Assembly: GCA_937921865.1 (NCBI GenBank)
Contig: CAKZWF010000031.1
Location: 1 to 64,000, forward strand
Length of the DNA: 64,000 nt
Direction of reading: 5' to 3'
Source: an uncultured Pseudomonadales bacterium
GTDB taxonomy: Bacteria > Pseudomonadota > Gammaproteobacteria > Pseudomonadales > Azotimanducaceae
Both the position numbers and the translations under genes were made by a program. Position 1 is the stretch's first letter. Every line of letters starts with the position of its first letter. This document shows, in pieces, positions 43,777 to 52,269 of this stretch. The notes beneath the pieces are model-generated. The model was not told the DNA's origin. It searched no databases and worked only from the letters and a program-made list of their open reading frames with translations.

Positions 43777-45005
43777 TGATCGAGAAGCTGTTTGTGCATG
43801 TGGATCTCGGAGAGGGTCAAAAGGTCCTGGCAGGTCAGCTGCTGGTGGATGAAAAACGCGGTCGGTTCAAATACGCCAGAGCCTATCTGGAACACGAGCG
43901 GGCTTTCGCGCTGGATCCGATCAATCTGCCGCTGAATTCAGACATCCATGAAAATCTCAGAACGCGCGAAAGTCCCGGAGTTTTCGGCGTGATGATTGAC
44001 GCCGGCCCGGATGAGTGGGGGCGGCGCCAACTGAGCAAAACCTTGCAGCCACCCCCAGTCAGTGACGTGGAATTTCTGCTGGCGGCTTCGGGGCAGGGCG
44101 TTGGCGCACTGCACTTTACTGCCGAAATCAAAGATCAGCCCAGACCGACGCCGCCCAGACCTTTCGACAATCTTGTCCATCTTCAGGCGATTGCTGCGGA
44201 CATTGAGGCGGGCCGTGATGTGGATCGAAACCTCGAACCCTACTTTTTTCATGGCAGTGGGCTGGGTGGCGCGCGACCGAAAACCCTGATCGAATATGAT
44301 GGCCGCGAGTGGATTGCGAAGTTCAATCGGGACATCGATCTGGTGGATATGTGCAAGGTCGAGTTTGCAGCTATGACCATGGCTCGCGAAGCGGAGATTG
44401 ACGTTCCTGACGTTGCTCTCACCGAAACTGCAAGGGGCCCGGTGGTATTGGTTGAGCGTTTCGATCGCGCTGCAGGATTCCAGCATCACCTGGTGTCGGT
44501 GGCCAGTCTGATCAACAAGTTCGCGATCACCCAGTTTGATGAAGCCGCGATGTCTTATCCAGGGATCTATCAACTGGGCAACCGCATAGGCAGTCGAACG
44601 CTGGGATTACCGGAAATGATCTACCGGCGCATGTTGTTTAATGTTGCGATCGGCAACACCGATGATCATCTGCGCAACCATTCTTTCTACAAAAAGGCTG
44701 GTGAAGCCGAGTATAGGCTGACGCCAGGCTACGACATCGTGCCCAACACCGGGCTGCAGGGTTCTCACGCGATTGCGCTGGGAGCGTTTGGCAGCACGCC
44801 CAGCCGCGACAACCTTGAAGCGGCCGCGCACAGGATGGGTCTGGACAAAATGCGGGCTGGGAAAATTGCCGAAGAAGTGGTCGCAGTCACGCGACGTTGG
44901 CGGGATTTCCTCGCCGGCGCCGGTGTCGGCGATGCAGATCTGGGAATTCTAGAGCGATGTTTCAGTTACCAGAGTGTGGTCGAGGAATTCATTGCGGGTT
45001 GTTGA
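43776..45005 (+). CDS. hipA: HipA-family serine/threonine kinase toxin
   Basis: 409 residues. An N-terminal HipA-N1 domain (about 5-100, FKYARAYLEHERAFALDPINLPL) precedes the kinase domain with the glycine loop GSGLGGARPKTLI (about 163-175), IAKFN (ATP-binding Lys), the catalytic IGNTDDHLRNHSF (about 290-302) and metal-binding PGYDIVP (about 315). E. coli HipA phosphorylates GltX and causes persistence; the target here is unknown. All key residues look intact. The start overlaps hipB; an earlier GTG at 43764 is less likely. Confidence 0.92.
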   Translation: MIEKLFVHVDLGEGQKVLAGQLLVDEKRGRFKYARAYLEHERAFALDPINLPLNSDIHENLRTRESPGVFGVMIDAGPDEWGRRQLSKTLQPPPVSDVEFLLAASGQGVGALHFTAEIKDQPRPTPPRPFDNLVHLQAIAADIEAGRDVDRNLEPYFFHGSGLGGARPKTLIEYDGREWIAKFNRDIDLVDMCKVEFAAMTMAREAEIDVPDVALTETARGPVVLVERFDRAAGFQHHLVSVASLINKFAITQFDEAAMSYPGIYQLGNRIGSRTLGLPEMIYRRMLFNVAIGNTDDHLRNHSFYKKAGEAEYRLTPGYDIVPNTGLQGSHAIALGAFGSTPSRDNLEAAAHRMGLDKMRAGKIAEEVVAVTRRWRDFLAGAGVGDADLGILERCFSYQSVVEEFIAGC

Positions 45006-45027
45006 CGTCGGTCCTGTCTGGCTGTGG

Positions 45028-45360
45028 CTATCGACGCGATCGTCGCCCCCGCGATCTGACCGGTCTCGATGCGTAGCCTCTGAAGCCCCGCCTGTTCTCC
45101 AGTCTAGTTCGGTCTAGCGTGACAACGGCTGGGCCGGATGATCTGGAGCCGGATCGGCTTGTGACCGAGGTAGGCACTACCATGCCATTGGCCGCTTTGA
45201 CCTCAACTGGCTCGTGCGCATTGGCTGGTGCGAACTGTGGGTTGCCGAAGTGAGTGACACCTTGATCATCCACCCACCTGACAATGTCACCGCCGGCCAT
45301 CGCTGGTAGGGTCGCTGCACTCAATATCAGGCCGATCAGCAGGCTTGCTGGCTGACGCAT
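45028..45360 (-). CDS. Exported DUF4124 protein
   Basis: 110 residues: signal peptide (ASLLIGLILSAATLPAMA), then the DUF4124 pattern IVRWVDDQGVTHFGNPQFAP, which commonly precedes envelope-associated domains, and a very basic Ser/Arg tail (SRPVRSRGRRSRR). Function is unknown. It converges with hipA and has a gtctcc-poor leader; tgcg precedes nothing clear as ribosome site except a gggga string about eight bases before the ATG. Confidence 0.78.
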   Translation of the reverse strand: MRQPASLLIGLILSAATLPAMAGGDIVRWVDDQGVTHFGNPQFAPANAHEPVEVKAANGMVVPTSVTSRSGSRSSGPAVVTLDRTRLENRRGFRGYASRPVRSRGRRSRR

Positions 45361-45711
45361 TGTATTGTCCCCTTTATTATGTCTCCTGATGCGCTCATTA
45401 AAAGTGTGTCCCGGCGCACAGTTTGCTAAAGCTAATTCAGGCTGATGTCCTGAAATGTGACGCAGGTCTCAATTTTTCCGGATTTTCACAAACAGCTTTC
45501 AAGAAAATTTCTGTAAATTTATCGTAAGCTATTGATAAATAAGAAATAGATATGTCGACGTCAGCATAATGGCCAATGGCTGTCGGTCTTCAGAGCTAAA
45601 CTCGCAAGGTGCTGGTTGACGAAAATCTTGAAACATACCCGACTCCCCACTTGAACTGCTTGTGACCGGAGCGCAGGATTGCGTCTGCAGTCTTGAACTA
45701 GGGGGTTCATT
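45361..45711. other. AT-rich divergent intergenic region
   Basis: About 350 bases between two divergent genes for exported proteins. It contains AT-rich tracts (aaaatttctgtaaatttatcg and ttgataaataagaaatag, about 45505-45550) likely to hold promoters for both genes. The string taagctattgat (about 45524) recurs at about 50850 near flgN. No RNA gene or coding frame is supported. Confidence 0.4.
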
Positions 45712-46092
45712 GTGAGTTTTGACGTCATAGACGTAATAAAAACAGATCAACTAAAAAGAGTAGTGAAGGAAATGACCAGTGCCGTCATCGCCGGTGCCAT
45801 GCTGATATCGATGATGATGTTCAGTGCGTCTGCCTCTGCGGAGTGCGCATGTTTCTGCGTCAATGGCGATCTGCAGACTTTGTGCACCACCGTCGATGAA
45901 GCTCAAGATGAGCCCACCCTGTGCAGTGCCTACAGCCAAAAACTGTGTCCTTCAGAGCCAGGCGAGAGCGCCAGCGCTAGCTACAATGCCCCCGCGGAAG
46001 GCGCTACCAACTGCCGGGATATCCGGGTTTTTGATGCGCTGAGCGGCGTCTTCAAAACTGTGAAGGCGTGCGACGTCCTCAGCTCCAGCTGA
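45712..46092 (+). CDS. Exported cysteine-rich small protein, unknown
   Basis: 126 residues from the GTG at 45712 (ggggg five bases upstream). A hydrophobic segment AVIAGAMLISMMMFSASASA ends in a plausible signal cleavage site, and the mature part is rich in cysteines: AECACFCVNGDLQTLC, LCSAYSQKLC, NCRDIRVFD, KACDVLSS. Shorter starts at 45763 (GTG) or 45772 (ATG) would put the signal closer to the N-terminus. I do not recognise a family; disulfide-bonded secretion is likely. Confidence 0.6.
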   Translation: MSFDVIDVIKTDQLKRVVKEMTSAVIAGAMLISMMMFSASASAECACFCVNGDLQTLCTTVDEAQDEPTLCSAYSQKLCPSEPGESASASYNAPAEGATNCRDIRVFDALSGVFKTVKACDVLSSS

Positions 46093-46192
46093 TACGGTTC
46101 CAGAGTCCGCTCAGCTGCAGGCTCTGACAACACTCTGGCAAAGACGTTTTGTGCGTTATAGTCCTCCTTCAGCAGACTGAGGGGGGACACTC

Positions 46193-47395
46193 GTGCTTAC
46201 AGGACCACTTAAAGATCTGGTAATCATCGATTGCACTCAGGCACTTGCCGGACCCTTCGCGACGGCGCTGCTGGCAGACCTTGGTGCTGATGTCATCAAA
46301 ATTGAACCGCCTCATGGCGATATGACCCGCGGCACTCCGCCGCATCCTCCCGATTATGCATCTCCAAGTTCTGATCGTGATGCCGGCTGCGATTTTGGCG
46401 GCTATTTCGCGAGCATCAACCGCAACAAACGCTCGTTAGTGCTGGATCTGAAAAACTCAGAAGACCGGGATGTGTTGCTGACCCTGGTTGAGAGTGCAGA
46501 TGCAATCGTTGAGAACTCGCGTGCCGGGGTCATGGATCGTCTGGGCTGTGGATACGAAGTACTGGCGGATCGTAATCCGCGAATTGTCTACGGTGCGTTG
46601 CGCGGCTTCGGCGATCCCCGCACCGGCGAAAGCCCTTATGTTGACTGGCCCGCATTCGATATCGTTGCTCAGTGTATGGGAGGACTGGCCTACATCAATG
46701 GGCCTGAGTCTGCGACCGGCTTTGGTGCCGGAGCCAGTGTGGGTGATATTTATCCAGGCACGCTGCTCGCGCTGGGTGTTGTAGCGGCGGTACACGAAGC
46801 GCGGCTCAGCGGTCGCGGACAATTTCTCGATGTGGCCATGTACGACGCGATAACGTTCCTGTGCGAAACGCTAATCGTCAATTACAGTTATGAAAAACGG
46901 GTGTTGCAGGCAAGAGGCTCAGGGCATCCGAATTTATGTCCTTTCGATATCTACAAAACCGCGGATGGCTCGGTGGCCATAGCCGCCCCGGGTGCCAGGC
47001 ACTGGGCGCAGCTGTGTGAAGTGCTTGGCCGTGGTGATCTGGTTGATGATGAGCGCACCCACAATGTCAGAGCGCGCGTTGAGAATCGTGAACTGGTGAC
47101 CGAGGTCATCGAAAGCTGGACACTGCAGCGCAGTAAAGCTGCAGTTGTTCAGGCGCTGGGCGGCAGGGTGCCCTGCGGACCGGTGAATACGGCCGAAGAC
47201 CTGTTCCGGGATCCGCATCTCGCGGTGCGGGAGATGATTCGCGATGTGCAGCTCCCAGGCGATAATCCGACAGTACAGATTGCCGGCTCGCCGATAAAGT
47301 TCACCCGTACCCCGACGCAGGAAGTCTCTCCGGCGCCGACTCTTGACCAACATCGTCAGGAGATTCTTCAACAGTTCAAACTGAAATTCAGTTGA
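46193..47395 (+). CDS. Family III CoA transferase (CaiB/BaiF type)
   Basis: 400 residues, the usual size. Landmarks: ALAGPFATALLADLGADVIKIEPPHGDMTR (about 13-42), FASINRNKRSLVLDLK, the catalytic Asp in YVDWPAFDIVAQCMGG (about 158-173) and GRGQFLDVAMYDA (about 205-217). It moves CoA between carboxylic acids, commonly at the entry of carnitine, bile-acid or aromatic degradation. GTG start with a gaggggg ribosome site. The LLM oxidoreductase follows 34 bases later and is probably co-transcribed. Confidence 0.93.
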   Translation: MLTGPLKDLVIIDCTQALAGPFATALLADLGADVIKIEPPHGDMTRGTPPHPPDYASPSSDRDAGCDFGGYFASINRNKRSLVLDLKNSEDRDVLLTLVESADAIVENSRAGVMDRLGCGYEVLADRNPRIVYGALRGFGDPRTGESPYVDWPAFDIVAQCMGGLAYINGPESATGFGAGASVGDIYPGTLLALGVVAAVHEARLSGRGQFLDVAMYDAITFLCETLIVNYSYEKRVLQARGSGHPNLCPFDIYKTADGSVAIAAPGARHWAQLCEVLGRGDLVDDERTHNVRARVENRELVTEVIESWTLQRSKAAVVQALGGRVPCGPVNTAEDLFRDPHLAVREMIRDVQLPGDNPTVQIAGSPIKFTRTPTQEVSPAPTLDQHRQEILQQFKLKFS

Positions 47396-47429
47396 CGACT
47401 ATCCCGAAAACACTCTGCAGGAGCAGTGA

Positions 47430-48281
47430 ATGAAACTTGGACTCATCCCGATCAACATCGGTATCGCAAACTTAGAACAGATGGTGGGCGTTGCCCAGCA
47501 GGCGGAGAAGCTCGGTTATGAATCTGTCTGGACCTTTGAGCACGTCATCGTGCCCGAGGATTATTCTTCGAAGTACCCTTACCACCCGAGTGGCAAAATG
47601 GGCGCGGCACCGGATACACCGTTTGTTGATCCGTTAATCGCGCTGACGGCTGTGGCAGGAGCGACGTCGACGCTGCGATTGGGTACTGGCGTAAACATAC
47701 TTTCCCAGGTCAATCCGCTGTATATGGCCAAGCAGGCAGCCAGCCTCGATTATCTCTCCAATGGACGATTCATGCTGGGTGTCGGAATCGGCTGGCTTCG
47801 CGAAGAGTTTGCCGCGCTTGGTGTCCCGTTCGAACGTCGCGGCGCGAGGTTCGATGACTACGTTGTGGCGATGAAAAAAATCTGGTCTGGTGAAGAATTC
47901 AGTCATCACAGCGACTTTATCAACTGGGAGGGCTTCAAGAGCTATCCGGTTCCCGTTCAGAAGCCGCTGCCTGTGATCATCGGCGGCGCAAAAGGCAAAA
48001 TCTACGAACGCATTGCCCGTCACGGCGACGGCTGGTTTGCACCGATTGGCGATCCGACAGAACTGGCGGCGGCATTGGGTTCGCTGCGCGAAGCCTGTGA
48101 CGCGAACGATCGGGACTTTGCTGAAATAGAGATCACCAGCATGTGGCCGGGCATTGGCGGTATTGAAGCGGTGCAGGCCCTTGCTGATGTCGGTGTATCC
48201 AGGCTGGTAGTGCCGGTCATGGGATTGCCGAATCCGATGGAGGCAATGCAGAAGATTTCAGAGGAAATCATTCACGCGTAA
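47430..48281 (+). CDS. LLM-class flavin/F420-dependent oxidoreductase
   Basis: 283 residues of the luciferase-like monooxygenase fold, close to the TIGR03619 subgroup: LGYESVWTFEHVIVPEDY (about 30-47), LRLGTGVNIL, YLSNGRFMLGVGIGWLREEFAALGV (about 109-133), FKSYPVPVQKPLPVIIGGAKGK, and ARHGDGWF. Subgroup members are predicted to use F420 or FMN. In a gammaproteobacterium FMN is more likely. Function probably oxidation or hydroxylation of an organic substrate along with the CoA transferase in front. A caggagca ribosome site precedes the ATG. Confidence 0.88.
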   Translation: MKLGLIPINIGIANLEQMVGVAQQAEKLGYESVWTFEHVIVPEDYSSKYPYHPSGKMGAAPDTPFVDPLIALTAVAGATSTLRLGTGVNILSQVNPLYMAKQAASLDYLSNGRFMLGVGIGWLREEFAALGVPFERRGARFDDYVVAMKKIWSGEEFSHHSDFINWEGFKSYPVPVQKPLPVIIGGAKGKIYERIARHGDGWFAPIGDPTELAAALGSLREACDANDRDFAEIEITSMWPGIGGIEAVQALADVGVSRLVVPVMGLPNPMEAMQKISEEIIHA

Positions 48282-48291
48282 GCAGCAGAGT

Positions 48292-48990
48292 GTGTTGCCG
48301 CTGCCGCGGCTGAGTGTGGTCATTCCTGTGCTTAATGATGCACAGCCGCTGGCCGGATTGATCCGGGAACTGCTCAGCTTGAGTTCCGCTGAGCAGGTTG
48401 AAATCATCGTTGTGGATGGTGGTAGTGGCGATCAGCCGGAATTTGTGTTGCCAGAACAGGTGAGATTCCTGACTGTCCCGAAGGCTGGCAGGGGGGCTCA
48501 GATTGCCCGCGGTCTGGATGCTGCACGGGCCGAGTGGTTGTGGTTGCTGCATGCCGACAGTTTTGATATTCGACCAGCGCTGGAGTTTCTCCTCGGCCGG
48601 GATCGGCCCTCCTGGGGCAGGTTCGATGTACGGCTCGGGCGGGTGTCAGAAAACCTGGAATCCAGCTTGAAGCTGGTTGCCCGAATGATGAACTGGCGAT
48701 CCAGAGCCACAGGCATCTGCACCGGCGATCAGGGGATCTATCTGCACCGGTCATTGCTCGAGGCTGTTGGTGGTATGCCGACACAGCCGTTGATGGAAGA
48801 CATTGAATTGTCGCGTCGACTGAAGCGGATCGCTAAACCTGTGTGCCCGCAAATTCTGCTGGGTGCTTCGGGTCGCCGCTGGCAGCATGGAGGACTGCTG
48901 ATGACGATCATTAAGATGTGGGTGTTCCGTCTGAGATATTACTTTGGCGCTGATCCGCAAACCCTTGCCCGTCAGTACTATCGTGGTTGA
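48292..48990 (+). CDS. TIGR04283-type glycosyltransferase
   Basis: 232 residues with a GT-A family 2 fold: LSVVIPVLNDAQPLAGLIREL (about 7-27), IIVVDGGSGD (about 38-47), AGRGAQIARGLDAARAEWLWLLHADS (about 65-90; DxD-like HADS), and GICTGDQGIYLHRSLLEAVGGMPTQPLMEDIELSRRL. This is the subgroup named for arsenosugar biosynthesis. GTG start ten bases after the previous stop. The next glycosyltransferase overlaps its end, and the two always form a pair in this subgroup. Confidence 0.88.
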   Translation: MLPLPRLSVVIPVLNDAQPLAGLIRELLSLSSAEQVEIIVVDGGSGDQPEFVLPEQVRFLTVPKAGRGAQIARGLDAARAEWLWLLHADSFDIRPALEFLLGRDRPSWGRFDVRLGRVSENLESSLKLVARMMNWRSRATGICTGDQGIYLHRSLLEAVGGMPTQPLMEDIELSRRLKRIAKPVCPQILLGASGRRWQHGGLLMTIIKMWVFRLRYYFGADPQTLARQYYRG

Positions 48991-49582
48991 CCGTGTTGCC
49001 TTGTTTGTCAGGGCGCCGGTTCCGGGTCGGGTGAAAACCCGGCTGGCAGCAGACATCGGTGTCGCTGCAGCGCTTGATGCGCACCGGCAGCTGACAGAGC
49101 ATGCGCTGCGGCGACTCAGTAACCGTCCCGGTTACGATCTCGAGATCTGGTGTTCACAATCCCACCAAGAGATCGATCAGTGGTCTGCGCAGTTTCAGGT
49201 ACCAATATTTGTTCAGCATGGCGCCGGTCTTGGTGAGCGAATGGCCAATTGTCTGGAAATACTCTGCCGAGAAGGTGGGCGTGGAGCAATTGTCGGCTGC
49301 GATTGTCCACCCGTCGATGCGAACTATCTGCGCAAAGCGTTTGCCGCGCTCGATGCATTCGACCTGGTGCTGGGTCCAGCTGAAGACGGCGGCTACGGAT
49401 TGATCGCCTGGGCGCAGGAACAGTCACCTGAGGTCTTCGATGGCGTTGCCTGGGGTGGAGCGGATGTACTTGTCCAGACTCAATTGCTGGCGCAGCAGGC
49501 AGGCTTGCGGGTGTCTATCCAGCCGCCGATCTGGGATGTTGACGTTCTTGACGACTGGCGGCGGTTCCAGCGGAACTATTAG
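48983..49582 (+). CDS. TIGR04282-type glycosyltransferase
   Basis: 199 residues of the nucleotidyltransferase-like GT-A fold: ALFVRAPVPGRVKTRLAADIG (about 6-26), GAGLGERMANCLE, IVGCDCPPVDANYLRKAFAAL (about 108-128) and LVLGPAEDGGYGLI (about 132-145). It belongs to the second arsenosugar-type subgroup. The GTG at 48983 overlaps the preceding stop by eight bases; a start at 48944 would overlap more. No arsM or radical-SAM arsenosugar gene is in the window, so its substrate may differ. Confidence 0.86.
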   Translation: MVDRVALFVRAPVPGRVKTRLAADIGVAAALDAHRQLTEHALRRLSNRPGYDLEIWCSQSHQEIDQWSAQFQVPIFVQHGAGLGERMANCLEILCREGGRGAIVGCDCPPVDANYLRKAFAALDAFDLVLGPAEDGGYGLIAWAQEQSPEVFDGVAWGGADVLVQTQLLAQQAGLRVSIQPPIWDVDVLDDWRRFQRNY

Positions 49583-50379
49583 CCCCGGTCTGAAGACCTG
49601 CGGATCGATTCGATGAAGTGCTCGAGTCTGCGGCGGTCAGTCACCTGCATTTCAATCAGCTCAATGCCGCAGCTGAGCATTCGTTTGCCCACGTCGTAAT
49701 TACTGTGGCGTATTGTTGCTTGAGCTTCGAAGTTCAGCATATTGGGAATTTCCACCCGGCAGCGGACCTCTTCGTTCTGCTCCATTGCAAGTGTGACGGG
49801 GCTGACGAAATTGGCTCTGCAACCACCAGCAGAAATGTCGATGATTCGACCGGAAAGTCTTCCACCAGCTGAGTCTTTGTCGTGTTCGGCGCGCATCATC
49901 TCGACGCTGGCACCGGCGACGGCGACGCGCATCGGTAACTTGAATCGGGCGGCTCTGCGACGCTGCTGATAGAGCAGGGTCGAGGGCATCACAATGCGAA
50001 AGAACGGCACGCCCCGTTCGGATTCGACCGCGACAACCCGATTGCTGCCGCTGTGTACGTAGATGCCCTGCGCTCGGGATGACAGGGAAAACTCCGTTCC
50101 AGGAGCCATTTTGCTCAACCCGCTTCGCGGGTGAATGTCTTCCAGCAGAAATTCCGTGCCTGCCAGGTCGAGGATTTTGGCAGTGTAGCTGGTGTCATCG
50201 CCATCAAAGCTCAGTTGAACCGGCGCGCGCTGATCCCTCAGAATTTTCAGTGCTTTGGCGATTTCTGAAGAATCATTCAGATAAGCGGTATGTATATTGT
50301 TTCCCGTTGCGCTGCGCGCCTGAGTTGGGCGATCGCTCACGCCGGGTCTTGCCGGTGATTTAATTGGCGGTGCTGCCAT
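49579..50379 (-). CDS. YcgR-like PilZ-domain flagellar brake protein
   Basis: 266 residues. An N-terminal YcgR-type domain (about 35-130, LKILRDQRAPVQLSFDG) is followed by a PilZ domain with the cyclic di-GMP-binding QQRRRAARF (about 140-148) and DISAGGCRANF (about 185-195). On binding cyclic di-GMP such proteins slow the flagellar motor. Both ligand motifs are intact, unlike the enzyme motifs of the cyclic di-GMP proteins at 24.8-27.4 kb. It lies just downstream of the flgN remnant on the same strand, matching a flagellar context, and overlaps the convergent glycosyltransferase by four bases. Confidence 0.9.
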   Translation of the reverse strand: MAAPPIKSPARPGVSDRPTQARSATGNNIHTAYLNDSSEIAKALKILRDQRAPVQLSFDGDDTSYTAKILDLAGTEFLLEDIHPRSGLSKMAPGTEFSLSSRAQGIYVHSGSNRVVAVESERGVPFFRIVMPSTLLYQQRRRAARFKLPMRVAVAGASVEMMRAEHDKDSAGGRLSGRIIDISAGGCRANFVSPVTLAMEQNEEVRCRVEIPNMLNFEAQATIRHSNYDVGKRMLSCGIELIEMQVTDRRRLEHFIESIRRSSDRG

Positions 50380-50395
50380 AGCCTTTTTCTCTCTG

Positions 50396-50849
50396 TCAGG
50401 CTTTGGCGATAGCAGTCTCCTTTGCGCTCGCCATCGTTTGCCCCTGATTTCCGGACAACAGTTCAGCGTCCATCCCGCTGATGAGATGAATCAGATCTCT
50501 TACGGATTGTTGTGATCGGTGAACGATCTTACTGTTAACTGCGTTGTACTCCTGGGCCTGATCGGCTTTTGCGAGCAGCGAAGTGTGAAGTTGTTCAAGT
50601 TCTGGTAGCACGCTCGGGTCGGCGCTGCGTGCCTGTTCGGGCAGCGGGGTGTTGCCGAGGGCAAGGGTCTGTCGCTCGATGTCTGTGCATTTACTGCGTT
50701 TGGCGTCGATAATCTGCTGCAGCTGCTGGCTTGTCACGCGCGACGAGAGCCGGTCGCTCCGCGAGCAGCAGGTCGCAGAGTTCGTCCGAGTCCGCGATCA
50801 GCGTAACCAGGCAGTTGCGTAAGTTCTCGAATTGATCTTCAATAGATCC
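50396..50849 (-). pseudogene. flgN: flgN with an apparent frameshift
   Basis: The downstream part (50396-50737) encodes QLQQIIDAKRSKCTDIERQTLALGN through NAVNSKIVHRSQQSVRDLIHLISG, the C-terminal two thirds of a FlgN chaperone. The missing N-terminus is found directly upstream in another frame (about 50733-50849): FENLRNCLVTLIADSDELCDLLLAERPALVARD. The switch falls near 50730-50737 (gcgtgacaagcc). No ATG opens the first frame cleanly. FlgN escorts hook-filament junction proteins, so loss would affect flagella; a sequencing error or programmed shift remains possible. Confidence 0.6.
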
Positions 50850-50969
50850 ATAAGCTATTGATTTAGATGAAAATATAAATCAATTATTTTCCCGTGAGGC
50901 GATCCGGATCAACATGATAGCGGCCTTTACTGATGGCCTGTCGTATTGATTCCACGCGGTCTTGGTCGA

Positions 50970-51146
50970 ATGCCGCGGCCGGTCCGCAAGCATCCGGAGC
51001 GCGATGGCAGCGGTGGTAAGAAGTCGAAGTCACATCAGGATCCGAAACCACCAGCGGCAGGCAAGCCTGACAGTGAGTCGGGCCGGGGTGACGAAACTAG
51101 TGGAGGGGTCGATGAACTGGTATGCGCAACTGCTTGCCGGAGTTAA
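50970..51146 (+). CDS. Small charged hypothetical protein
   Basis: 58 residues reading MPRPVRKHPERDGSGGKKSKSHQDPKPPAAGKPDSES, then GRGDETSGGVDELV, highly charged, Pro/Gly-rich and probably disordered, with two late cysteines. A TTG 24 bases earlier is also possible. No family is recognised. It starts divergently from flgN and contains the ribosome site of the next small frame, suggesting a coupled pair. Confidence 0.35.
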   Translation: MPRPVRKHPERDGSGGKKSKSHQDPKPPAAGKPDSESGRGDETSGGVDELVCATACRS

Positions 51147-51258
51147 GCCGGGTGAATCCGTGCACAGTTCCAGGCGCTATCTGTTAGGGCAGGTAAGAGA
51201 TCGGCTGGCGAGGGGGGAGCCGTTGCGGTCAACGGCTCGATCGCAGTCTGAGTTTTGA
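51112..51258 (+). CDS. Small hypothetical protein, overlapping pair partner
   Basis: 48 residues: MNWYAQLLAGVKPGESVHS, then SRRYLLGQVRDRLARGEPL, amphipathic and basic. A strong agtggagggg ribosome site lies four bases before its ATG, inside the end of the previous small frame. The good ribosome site is the main argument for it being real. No family is recognised. Confidence 0.4.
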   Translation: MNWYAQLLAGVKPGESVHSSRRYLLGQVRDRLARGEPLRSTARSQSEF

Positions 51259-51326
51259 TGCATTACGCCTGCTGGAAAGAAGTGCGGTGCGGCGTACGCC
51301 GATCAACTGTGGTGTGAACTGCAGCG

Positions 51327-51734
51327 TCACTGATGTTGATGTGCCAGCTCCCTGATTCTGCTGACCATGGCTCGCAGCCCATTGCCTCTTGTTGGCGAGA
51401 GATGTTCCAGGAGCGACAGTTCCGCAAACAGCGCATCCATATCGTGGGCGATGATCGCATCAGGCGTTTGACCATCGTAACAGGCCAGCACAATGGCACT
51501 GAGCCCGCGTACTATGTGGGCGTCACTGTCTATGCGTAGCGTCATTGTGTTGGAGCTGGAATCGTAGTCGGCTACCAGCCAGACCTGACTCTGGCAGCCT
51601 CTGATCAGGTTGTGCTCGTTTCGATCTGACTCTGGCAGGCTCTCCTGGCTCTTACCCAGATCGATGATGAACCGGTATTTGTCTTCCCAGCTGTCAAAAA
51701 AGCCGAACGCGTCTTTGATTTCATCGAGTGTCAA
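51327..51734 (-). CDS. sufE: SufE, cysteine desulfurase sulfur acceptor
   Basis: 135 residues with the SufE fold and the acceptor Cys in HNLIRGCQSQVWL (about 41-53). It takes persulfide sulfur from SufS and passes it to SufB. Last gene of the leftward suf operon; its ATG overlaps the sufT stop (four bases). Confidence 0.94.
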   Translation of the reverse strand: MTLDEIKDAFGFFDSWEDKYRFIIDLGKSQESLPESDRNEHNLIRGCQSQVWLVADYDSSSNTMTLRIDSDAHIVRGLSAIVLACYDGQTPDAIIAHDMDALFAELSLLEHLSPTRGNGLRAMVSRIRELAHQHQ

Positions 51735-52258
51735 AACAGCCCGAGCTCCAATTGCGCTTCTTCAGACATCATGTCGCGTGACCAGGGCGGATCAAACACC
51801 AGATCGACGTCGACACTTTTGACGTTCGGCACCTGACTGACACGTTGTTCTATGTCCTGAACCAGCACAGGACCCATCCCACAGCCGGGGGCGGTAAGGG
51901 TCATGGTGATATGGACCTGGCCCGGCTCGTTTATCTGAACCGCGTAGATCAATCCCAGAGCGACGATGTTCACGGGTATCTCCGGGTCGTAAACTGACTC
52001 CAGCGCTTCGTCGACCTGGGTCGGGATCACCTTGCCGTCAGGGGCAGGGGTGAATATCAGGCGTTCTGGTTCAAAGCCGAGGGCGTCTGCATCAGTGCCG
52101 TCGATCCTTGCCATGTTGCCATTGAAAATGACGGTATAGGTTCCACCCAGAGACTGGGTCAGAGTGACAAAAGTTGACCCCGGAATGGTGATGGGATCAC
52201 CCGTAGGCACCAGCCTGGCGGGCACGTCTCGGGTTGTGCTGATGAGTCGGCGTTCCAA
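51731..52258 (-). CDS. sufT: SufT, MIP18-family Fe-S assembly protein
   Basis: 175 residues. The first half (RDVPARLVPTGDPITIPGSTFVTLTQSLGGTYTV) is specific to the SufT type; the second holds the MIP18/DUF59 domain with VYDPEIPVNIVALGLIYAV (about 89-107) and TAPGCGMGPVLVQDI (about 122-136). It helps hand Fe-S clusters to target proteins. Follows sufA by 11 bases and overlaps sufE. Confidence 0.94.
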   Translation of the reverse strand: MERRLISTTRDVPARLVPTGDPITIPGSTFVTLTQSLGGTYTVIFNGNMARIDGTDADALGFEPERLIFTPAPDGKVIPTQVDEALESVYDPEIPVNIVALGLIYAVQINEPGQVHITMTLTAPGCGMGPVLVQDIEQRVSQVPNVKSVDVDLVFDPPWSRDMMSEEAQLELGLF

Positions 52259-52269
52259 AGTTTGTGCAA

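Noticed and set aside
45524-50861. Shared string taagctattgat at about 45524 and 50850
   Set aside because: Only 12 bases, AT-rich, in two unrelated contexts; consistent with chance.
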